From contig JAJXXN010000144.1 of the NCBI GenBank assembly GCA_021781075.1, forward strand, positions 1 to 7,712: a stretch of 7,712 nucleotides of DNA, written 5' to 3'. The notes under the pieces are model-generated. The model saw only the letters and a list, made by a program, of their open reading frames with translations, did not search any database and had not been told where the DNA came from. This document shows positions 1-4,741 of the stretch, one piece after another. The stretch comes from Acidobacteriota bacterium (GTDB lineage: Bacteria > Acidobacteriota > Terriglobia > Terriglobales > Acidobacteriaceae). Both the position numbers and the translations under genes were made by a program. Numbering within the stretch: position 1 is the first letter of the stretch; each line of letters begins with the position of its first letter.

Positions 1-1
1 C

Positions 2-325
2 AAGTTCACCCGCCAGATGCTCGCCGAAACCGGGCTCCTCGGCATGGTCGGCAAATCCGAGCGCGGCCCGGCGGCCATCGAGGCCATCAAGGAATTCGGC
101 GCGGTCTACCTCATGGCCGTCGGCGGAGCAGCCTACCTTGTTTCCAAAGCCATTCGAGCGTCGAAGGTTCTTGCCTTTGCCGACCTTGGCATGGAGGCTA
201 TTTATGAATTTGACGTCGTCGATATGCCCGTCACCGTGGCTGTCGATTCCAAGGGAACAAGCGTGCACACCACCGGCCCCGCTGAATGGCAGCAACGTAT
301 CGCCGGCATCCCGATTCTCAACTGA
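2..325 (+). CDS. Fumarate hydratase class I, C-terminal part (5' end outside window)
   Basis: Class I fumarases are Fe-S enzymes that interconvert fumarate and malate in the cytoplasmic TCA cycle. Only the last 107 codons lie in the window, entering in frame at base 2 and ending at TGA 323-325. The visible part belongs to the C-terminal (beta) domain: a GKSERG stretch, then AVYLMAVGGAAYL, then FADLGMEAIYEFDV and a VAVDSKG segment. These match the order in E. coli FumA/FumB (SIGGPAAVL, YPELGMEAIWKIEV, VDDKG). The Fe-S cysteines belong to the missing N-terminal part and cannot be checked. It could be the tail of a single-chain enzyme or a separate beta subunit; the window does not tell. The L(+)-tartrate dehydratase beta subunit is a related alternative, but the GMEAI(W/Y) stretch favours fumarase. 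The gene is convergent with the barrel gene at 469-1200. Confidence 0.88.
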   Translation, partial: KFTRQMLAETGLLGMVGKSERGPAAIEAIKEFGAVYLMAVGGAAYLVSKAIRASKVLAFADLGMEAIYEFDVVDMPVTVAVDSKGTSVHTTGPAEWQQRIAGIPILN

Positions 326-336
326 CTTTCTTTGCA

Positions 337-368
337 CGGGGATGACACCGCCATGGTGTGCGTCCCCG
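337..368. repeat. Strong imperfect inverted repeat (hairpin) just after the fumarase stop
   Basis: Arms CGGGGATGACACC (337-349) and GGTGTGCGTCCCCG (355-368) pair over about 13 base pairs, with one bulged G and one G-T pair, around a 5-base loop. The hairpin starts 12 bases after the fumarase stop and is not followed by a T run. It is therefore more likely an mRNA 3'-end stabiliser or a dispersed palindrome than the terminator itself, which lies just downstream. Confidence 0.5.
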
Positions 369-383
369 CTACAGCATCCAATG

Positions 384-422
384 AAAAAGCGCCCGGCACG
401 CCGGACGCTTTCATTGTTTTTT
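384..422. terminator. Probable bidirectional intrinsic terminator
   Basis: AAAGCG (386-391) pairs with CGCTTT (406-411), and after one C-A mismatch CCGG (393-396) pairs with CCGG (401-404), leaving a 4-base loop. On the plus strand the stem is followed by TCATTGTTTTTT, with six T at 417-422. On the minus strand the A run at 384-388 gives a short T tract. It sits between the convergent fumarase and outer-membrane barrel genes, so it can serve both. Confidence 0.7.
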
Positions 423-468
423 GCAAATTCAAGGCTGATTATTCAATCAGTTTTAATTGAGAGAAGTC

Positions 469-1200
469 TTACGGTTTGCCCCACCGGTACACAAACCCAA
501 TCGTAAACTCGGGGTTTGCCTGGATTGAACTGCCGTAGCCAGTCAAGGTGTATTCACCCGACAAGCGCGCTGCGAAGTTCGGCGTGACGTTGTAGTCGCC
601 AAGGGCGGCACCGTTGAGGGCGAAGACTGCGCCGTCAGGATAGAGTCCAGTTGCGGTGGAGTTGACCTGGTAGCCCGAAAAATCACCGGAGTAGGTGCCA
701 TAACTAACGCCGGCCAGGGCGCGGCCATAGAGGGCATAGCGCGGGGTCTTGTAGAAGCGGTACACCGGCCCGATCATGCCGCTGTGCTGGTAGATGGCCG
801 GATGGCTGATGTTGTTCACCTGCTGCTTCGGTTCTAAAAATGCGGTGCCATAATTTCCGCGAACATCAACCGTCACACCTAGGTCTTCACGGAGGAAGCG
901 TGTGAAATCGCCGTTCCAAGACCACAAGGTGGCGCGCTGCAAACCATTGCTGAGGTTGAAACGCTCGTAGCCCCCCCCCAGGTATGCCTCATATTTATGC
1001 GAATAAGCGTCCTGGATTGCCTGCGCCCGGCGCTGTTCACGGCGCTTCTGGATGCGTGCCTGCACACTCATGCTGGGCTGGTCCTGCGCGGCCGGCTTGG
1101 CTGGCTGGCTGCTGGATTCACTGCTCTGGGCGCTGCCCGCCGCGGCCATACAAAGGGCCAGGGGCAAAATCAATTGGCGAAAAGAAAACATCGGTCTCAA
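469..1200 (-). CDS. Putative outer-membrane beta-barrel protein
   Basis: This 243-residue protein has a signal peptide at about residues 1-25 (hydrophobic LILPLALCMAAAG, probable cleavage after GSA or GSAQ). A Ser/Pro/Ala/Gln-rich linker runs to about 45 and a very basic stretch (QARIQKRREQRRAQ) to about 60. From about residue 70 there are alternating aromatic/polar strands typical of a small outer-membrane barrel, starting EAYLGGGYERF and ending FTIGFVYRWG. Mid-barrel motifs such as GPVYRFY and YNVTPN resemble a barrel family I associate with Acidobacteriota; its function is unknown to me. The start shown is TTG at 1200, chosen because AAGGGA lies about 5 bases before it. The ATG at 1191 (three codons later) is an equally possible start and keeps the signal peptide. 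A run of nine C at 971-979 encodes Gly75-77. The gene is monocistronic here and ends towards the terminator at 384-422. Confidence 0.8.
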   Translation of the reverse strand: MRPMFSFRQLILPLALCMAAAGSAQSSESSSQPAKPAAQDQPSMSVQARIQKRREQRRAQAIQDAYSHKYEAYLGGGYERFNLSNGLQRATLWSWNGDFTRFLREDLGVTVDVRGNYGTAFLEPKQQVNNISHPAIYQHSGMIGPVYRFYKTPRYALYGRALAGVSYGTYSGDFSGYQVNSTATGLYPDGAVFALNGAALGDYNVTPNFAARLSGEYTLTGYGSSIQANPEFTIGFVYRWGKP

Positions 1201-1358
1201 AATTTCCCTTCAGGGCGGAAAAAATAGCCGCCTTTGTTATTAAATCATTCCCGGCATCAGTTTGGCGCGGGCGCTGTCGGCTGCCATCGGATGCGTCGTT
1301 TTCAGCTTGCCCAAAGCCATGTGGCTGAATTAGCTTGGGAGGGAATCTTTTCCACTAC

Positions 1359-1364
1359 GGAGGT
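1359..1364 (+). promoter_or_regulatory. Ribosome binding site of the cytochrome gene
   Basis: GGAGGT ends 9 bases before the ATG at 1374. It decides this start over in-frame non-ATG codons further upstream, such as the TTG at 1335. Confidence 0.75.
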
Positions 1365-1373
1365 CCAACTTCA

Positions 1374-1946
1374 ATGTCTCGTTTACTCGGTGGCGTGCTG
1401 CTCGGCGTGATTCTTGTGCCCTTGGCGGCATTTGCCTGGTTCCAACTTGGCCATCCCCCCGTGGCAGTGGCCGACCCGCCATTGCCCATGGAGCGCTTCA
1501 TCACTCATATCCCGCTTCACGCGCGCATCGATCGCGAGATGGTCAAGACCCCGCCCATCGCCGTCAACGAGCAAAATCTAATCGCCGGTGCCCACATCTA
1601 CCGTGAGCAGTGCGCGGCCTGCCATGGCCTCCATGATCTTCCGTCGAGCTTTGGCTCCCAGATGTTCCCGGATGCGCCGCCGCTTTGGCAGAAGCATAAG
1701 AACGGCGATGTTGTGGGTGTCAGCGACGATCCACCGGGCGAAACCGCATGGAAGGTGACCAATGGCATCCGCCTGACGGGAATGCCGTCTTACAAGAACA
1801 TTCTCAGCGACGAGCAGATATGGCAGGTCAGCCTGCTTTTGGCCAACGCGGACAAACCACTGCCGCAGCCGGCACTTGATCTTCTCAAGACGCCGTTGCC
1901 GTCCGCCAACCTGGCGCCGGTTGTCGAGGCCAAGCCCGCCAAGTAG
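1374..1946 (+). CDS. Membrane-anchored monohaem c-type cytochrome
   Basis: This is a 190-residue periplasmic electron-transfer protein. An N-terminal hydrophobic segment (about residues 4-25) is a signal anchor or signal peptide and would be followed by export to the periplasm. The haem-attachment motif is CAACH (Cys80, Cys83, His84). The probable distal ligand is Met137 within RLTGMPSY, and the last helix carries DEQIWQVSLLLANAD, giving a class I cytochrome c fold from about residue 70 to 160. A Pro-rich tail follows. The DDPPGETAWKVTNGIRLTGMP stretch fits a cytochrome family I associate with Acidobacteriota. The redox partner cannot be told from the window. A GGAGGT site supports the ATG at 1374. 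The gene is divergent from the barrel gene (173-base gap) and may be co-transcribed with the small ORF at 1990. Confidence 0.88.
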   Translation: MSRLLGGVLLGVILVPLAAFAWFQLGHPPVAVADPPLPMERFITHIPLHARIDREMVKTPPIAVNEQNLIAGAHIYREQCAACHGLHDLPSSFGSQMFPDAPPLWQKHKNGDVVGVSDDPPGETAWKVTNGIRLTGMPSYKNILSDEQIWQVSLLLANADKPLPQPALDLLKTPLPSANLAPVVEAKPAK

Positions 1947-1989
1947 ATGCTTGCAATCTGCTACCCTTGGTACGGAAGGCAGGTTTGTT

Positions 1990-2103
1990 ATGCGGCTTGG
2001 TGAGTTGCTTCGCAAGGGATTTGGCCTCTTGCTGATGAGCTTTGGGATTTCGGTGACGAAAAAGCCCAAACCGACAGAAGAGGAAAAGGCCAAACCGGAA
2101 TAA
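1990..2103 (+). CDS. Possible 37-residue small membrane-associated protein
   Basis: A short ORF begins with ATG 43 bases after the cytochrome stop. An AGG at 1981-1983 (6 bases before the ATG) and GGAAGG at 1974-1979 could act as the ribosome binding site. The peptide starts MRLGELLRKGFGLLLMSFG, so an amphipathic or short membrane helix at about residues 5-22, and ends in a charged tail rich in Lys, Glu and Pro. Its stop lies only 3 bases before the terminator stem at 2107. That position fits the last gene of a cytochrome transcript. I recognise no family. It could also be chance coding in a 3' UTR. Confidence 0.42.
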   Translation: MRLGELLRKGFGLLLMSFGISVTKKPKPTEEEKAKPE

Positions 2104-2106
2104 AAT

Positions 2107-2128
2107 GGGCCAGCCACGCGGCTGGCCC
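2107..2128. terminator. Probable bidirectional terminator
   Basis: There is a perfect 9-base-pair stem, GGGCCAGCC (2107-2115) with GGCTGGCCC (2120-2128), around the loop ACGC. Plus-strand sequence after it is TATTCTTGTTG; on the minus strand it is ATTTTA. The T tracts are short, but the stem is very GC-rich and sits exactly between the convergent cytochrome/small-ORF unit and the RlpA-like gene. Confidence 0.7.
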
Positions 2129-2151
2129 TATTCTTGTTGGGAGAATGCGGT

Positions 2152-2841
2152 TTATCGCTGGGCGATGTTCATCGGCCCACTGTAGCCATCAGGTGGTGGC
2201 AAAATGACCACCTTCTGGCCGGGTGCGTCATGGATCCAATGATGATGGCCGTTGCCCATCTTCACGATTTCGAGCTTTACCTCGGTCAAACCGGTCTTAA
2301 CAATGCCGAGTTTGGCCGCTGCGGCAAAGGAGAGGTCGATGATGCGGCCCGCATCCAGCACACCGCGGTCATTGATTTTGACCTGAACCGAGCGGCCGGA
2401 TTTCTGGTCTGTCACTTTGACGATGGTGCCAAAGGGCAGGGTCTTGTGACAAGCCGTCATCTCGTACATATTAAAGCGCTCGCCGCTGGCGGTGCGGTGA
2501 CCGTTGAGAACGGCTCCATACCAAGAGGCAATGCCTTCCAGCTCGTAATGGGGCTTTTTGCAAGCCGTGACCGCAGTCAAGGCCATGGGGCTGCCAGCCG
2601 CTGAGGCGGTTGTGGCAATTGGGGTTGTCCCGTTGAGGGCTGAGCTGCGCGACGTACGGCTGGGCAGCAGGGAAAGTGCAGAATCCAACTTCGCCTGGAC
2701 CGGCTTTGCCGCCAGCACCAGGATTGCCGCCACAAGAAACAGTATTAGCACCCCAAGCGAGACCGCCTCGCGGGGAATTTGGTTAAAGGTTTTACGAATT
2801 TTGCTGGCGACTTTAGTGCCAGTTTGACGAAGATTCTTCAT
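2152..2841 (-). CDS. rlpA: RlpA-like septal-ring lytic transglycosylase family protein
   Basis: This 229-residue envelope protein has a double-psi beta-barrel domain at about residues 101-193. The hallmark order is GIASWYG, then GHRTASGERFN, then TACHKTLPFGT, then VKINDRG, then GRIIDLSFAAAAKLG. RlpA proteins cleave glycan strands of peptidoglycan, preferring strands lacking stem peptides, near the division septum. Residues aligning with the reported active site of Pseudomonas RlpA appear to be Glu121, His132 and Asp158. The N terminus is basic (about residues 1-24), with a hydrophobic segment at about 28-46 and a possible AxA cleavage site at 48-50, so it is exported or anchored. I see no lipobox at the usual place and no C-terminal SPOR domain, unlike classical RlpA. 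The tail has a His cluster (HHHWIH, 199-204). ATG at 2841 is preceded by only a weak purine stretch (AGAGA). Activity on peptidoglycan is inferred from family, not shown. Confidence 0.87.
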   Translation of the reverse strand: MKNLRQTGTKVASKIRKTFNQIPREAVSLGVLILFLVAAILVLAAKPVQAKLDSALSLLPSRTSRSSALNGTTPIATTASAAGSPMALTAVTACKKPHYELEGIASWYGAVLNGHRTASGERFNMYEMTACHKTLPFGTIVKVTDQKSGRSVQVKINDRGVLDAGRIIDLSFAAAAKLGIVKTGLTEVKLEIVKMGNGHHHWIHDAPGQKVVILPPPDGYSGPMNIAQR

Positions 2842-2870
2842 GTCTCTATTTTACTACTTGGTCAACAAAA

Positions 2871-2899
2871 AATATGCAATTCTGCCCATTTATCATCAA
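2871..2899 (-). promoter_or_regulatory. Candidate sigma-70-type promoter for the RlpA-like gene
   Basis: Read on the minus strand, TTGATG (complement of 2894-2899) and CATATT (complement of 2871-2876) are separated by 17 bases. Each matches four of six consensus positions. The -10 box ends 29 bases before the ATG at 2841, leaving a short leader. It was found by eye only; the surrounding AT richness raises the chance of a random match. Confidence 0.4.
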
Positions 2900-2942
2900 T
2901 TAAGCCCGGGGTTGTTCTCGTAAAAGATTGATAAATTGGGCA
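2883..2942. repeat. Imperfect inverted repeat spanning the RlpA-like promoter region
   Basis: The left arm (2883-2900) has the complement ATTGATGATAAATGGGCA. The right arm (2927-2942) reads ATTGATAAATTGGGCA. The arms agree at both ends, with small insertions/deletions between, and are separated by 26 bases. The left arm contains the candidate -35 box of the RlpA-like gene, so a two-site operator is possible. Function is inference. Confidence 0.4.
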
Positions 2943-3021
2943 CTATCCGAAAGTTCCAAAATGAGAAAAAATTGCATTTTTTTTCGCCTCAGGGGCAGAT
3001 AACGGTAAAGTCAGTTCTTAC

Positions 3022-3041
3022 GATTTGGTTTTCGCCAAATC
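3022..3041. repeat. Perfect 7-base inverted repeat
   Basis: GATTTGG (3022-3028) and CCAAATC (3035-3041) flank the 6 bases TTTTCG. It could be a protein-binding site or a small hairpin upstream of the MBOAT operon. No T run follows, so it is not a terminator. Confidence 0.35.
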
Positions 3042-3126
3042 ATCTCCTGCGTTTGCTCCTTTGGGCAGACCTGAAAATCCCTCCCTGGTTGATTACGAAA
3101 TCGGCATGTGGAGCGGTTCCCGTTAG

Positions 3127-3147
3127 TGCGTCTTTCTATCTGACGCA
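3127..3147. repeat. Perfect 6-base inverted repeat
   Basis: TGCGTC (3127-3132) and GACGCA (3142-3147) flank 9 bases. It lies between two copies of CGGTTCC (3114-3120 and 3154-3160). It may be part of a structured leader or an operator, or chance. Confidence 0.3.
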
Positions 3148-3300
3148 TCACTTCGGTTCCGGGTTGTTTGCGCTCAGACGGCGAGAATTGAACCATATAA
3201 AGCCAACTTGTTGAAGCCATTGACCAGGTGGGTTCACCGTCGCCGTAAGTGGCTGGCATGGTTTTGCCAATTTGCCTGTCAACGCGTCAGGATAGGAAGA

Positions 3301-3319
3301 GGGAACCCACTCGGTTCCC
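3301..3319 (+). promoter_or_regulatory. Hairpin in the presumed 5' leader of the MBOAT gene
   Basis: GGGAACC (3301-3307) and GGTTCCC (3313-3319) form a perfect 7-base-pair stem with loop CACTC. The stem ends 27 bases before the MBOAT start codon. There is no T run, so it is not a terminator. A role in translation control or mRNA stability is possible. I do not recognise a known riboswitch. Confidence 0.4.
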
Positions 3320-3346
3320 AGTCGCTCCACTCGTGAAAGCTCCCCC

Positions 3347-4741
3347 ATGCTGGTCAGCACAGCCCCGTTCTTCGTCTATCTCGCCGCAGTATGCCTGCTC
3401 GCTTGGCTCACACGGAGCCGGCCGCGGCTGCAAGCGGCAGTGCTGGTATTGGCAAACCTCTTCTTTCTTGCCAAATTCAGCCTGGTTTACTTCGCGCTTC
3501 CCATTGCCGCCACATTTGACTTTCTCATCGCCCAGGCCATCCGAGCCTCTGACGAAAAACTCGCCCGCCGGCTTCTGCTCATGGCTTCGCTGGTTCTGAA
3601 TCTCAGCCTTCTGGCGTTGCTCAAGGTAATTCCGCTGCTTGCCGCGGCTGGTGCCATGAAGTCCCTGACCTGGCTGCTTCCACTGTCGCTCTCGTTCTAT
3701 TGCTTTCAATCCCTTACTTACACCATCGACATTTACCGTGGCGAGGCCGAGCCCACCACCAACTGGCTTGGATACCTCGCAGTCGCGCTGTTTTTTCCGG
3801 TGGTTACAGCCGGCCCCATTCCACGGACGGCCAAACTTCTCAAGCAGTTGGCCGCGCGGGTCGCACTCACTGAATCCACCGCCGCCCGCGCACTGCTGCT
3901 GATCGCAATCGGGCTGGTAAAAAAACTCCTCATCGCCGATTTTTTGACCAACAACCTGGTCAGCCGTATTTTTGACACCCCCGCCCTCTACTCAAGCGCG
4001 GAGATTCTTGCCGGGGTTTACGGCTACGCCCTCCAGCTTTTTTTTGATTTTTCAGGTTATACGGACATTGCCATCGCCGCTGGCCTGCTGCTCGGCTTTG
4101 AACTGCCGGAAAATTTCAATCGCCCTTACTTATCCGTCAATGTGGCCGAGTTCTGGCGGCGCTGGCACATCAGTTTTTCCCAGTGGCTGCGCGATTATCT
4201 TTTTGACCCGCTCCCCAAACGCCGCAAATGGCCGGTCCTTTCCTACAGCTATGCCTTCCTGATCACCATGGCCCTTGGCGGCCTTTGGCATGGCCTCAGT
4301 TGGAACTTTCTCATCTGGGGCCTGCTGCATGGCGCAGCGCTCGGCATTGTCTTTGCCTGGAGCCGCTGGAAGCAGCAACGCCTGGGCCGCGCCCACCAGC
4401 CGGCCTGGTGGGGCAAACTTCTCGGCGGCCTGCTGACCTTCCACTTCGTTTGTTTTGCCTGGATATTTTTCCGCGCCACGACCCTCTCGAATGCCTTAGG
4501 GATTCTTCGCGGAATCGGGGAGTTCTCATGCTCAACTGGCAACCTCACGCCGCTGCTGCTTGGCATCATGGTTCTTGCCGCAATCTTCCACTCGCTGCCG
4601 CCAAAATGCTTTGACCTCACCGCTCTCTGGGTGGCGCGCGCTCCCTTCTGGGTGCAGGGTCTGGCGCTTGCCGGCCTTGTCCTTTTGATCCAAACCCTTG
4701 CTGGCCGCGGCTCCGCCCCCTTTGTTTATGGCAATTTTTAA
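3347..4741 (+). CDS. MBOAT family O-acyltransferase (AlgI/PatA-like)
   Basis: This is a 464-residue, multi-pass inner-membrane protein, close to the usual length of AlgI/PatA/DltB-type proteins. Hallmarks in order are SFYCFQSLTYTIDIYRGE (about 116-133), a PVVTAGPIPR loop (151-160), FFDFSGYTDIAIA (232-244), then NFNRPY and EFWRRWHISFS (257-278), and GGLWHGLSWNFLIWG (311-325). The invariant MBOAT histidine is His315 and the second conserved one His274. The C terminus is YGNF. Such proteins pass acyl groups, usually acetyl, from the cytoplasm across the membrane to a periplasmic partner that modifies a glycan. There is no strong Shine-Dalgarno; GAAAG lies 7 bases before the ATG, and no earlier in-frame ATG, GTG or TTG occurs before a stop at 3293. 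It is the first gene of an operon with two SGNH proteins. The acceptor could be peptidoglycan, an exopolysaccharide or another glycan; the sequence does not decide. Confidence 0.92.
   Translation: MLVSTAPFFVYLAAVCLLAWLTRSRPRLQAAVLVLANLFFLAKFSLVYFALPIAATFDFLIAQAIRASDEKLARRLLLMASLVLNLSLLALLKVIPLLAAAGAMKSLTWLLPLSLSFYCFQSLTYTIDIYRGEAEPTTNWLGYLAVALFFPVVTAGPIPRTAKLLKQLAARVALTESTAARALLLIAIGLVKKLLIADFLTNNLVSRIFDTPALYSSAEILAGVYGYALQLFFDFSGYTDIAIAAGLLLGFELPENFNRPYLSVNVAEFWRRWHISFSQWLRDYLFDPLPKRRKWPVLSYSYAFLITMALGGLWHGLSWNFLIWGLLHGAALGIVFAWSRWKQQRLGRAHQPAWWGKLLGGLLTFHFVCFAWIFFRATTLSNALGILRGIGEFSCSTGNLTPLLLGIMVLAAIFHSLPPKCFDLTALWVARAPFWVQGLALAGLVLLIQTLAGRGSAPFVYGNF

Larger units (their letters stand above)
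2842..3346. other. 505-base intergenic region between divergent RlpA-like and MBOAT genes
   Basis: I see no convincing gene here. Short open frames on both strands lack recognisable protein features. The left half (to about 3000) is AT-richer than the rest and holds a likely minus-strand promoter and an imperfect inverted repeat. The right half holds three short perfect inverted repeats (3022-3041, 3127-3147, 3301-3319). The 7-mer CGGTTCC occurs three times (3114, 3154, 3312), and its complement GGAACC occurs at 3302. This is room for promoters, operators or a structured 5' leader for the MBOAT operon. No plus-strand sigma-70 promoter is clear to me. Confidence 0.6.

Noticed and set aside
1578..2117. 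179-codon minus-strand open frame opposite the cytochrome gene
   Set aside because: Antisense to a clear cytochrome with CAACH and a strong ribosome binding site; it also crosses the terminator stem at 2107.
2134..2604. 156-codon plus-strand open frame opposite the RlpA-like gene
   Set aside because: The minus strand carries the conserved double-psi barrel motifs; the plus-strand frame is a shadow.
3220..3248. TTGACC at 3220 as a -35 box for the MBOAT operon
   Set aside because: At the proper 17-base spacing the sequence is CCGTAA, which is not an acceptable -10 box.
3011..3259. 82-codon minus-strand open frame in the large intergenic region
   Set aside because: No hydrophobic segment, domain or convincing ribosome binding site, and it runs through the inverted repeats; composition looks like random non-coding sequence.
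4698..4727. TTG at 4698 as an earlier start of the first SGNH protein
   Set aside because: No Shine-Dalgarno before it and it only adds ten residues overlapping the MBOAT frame; the ATG at 4728 is simpler.
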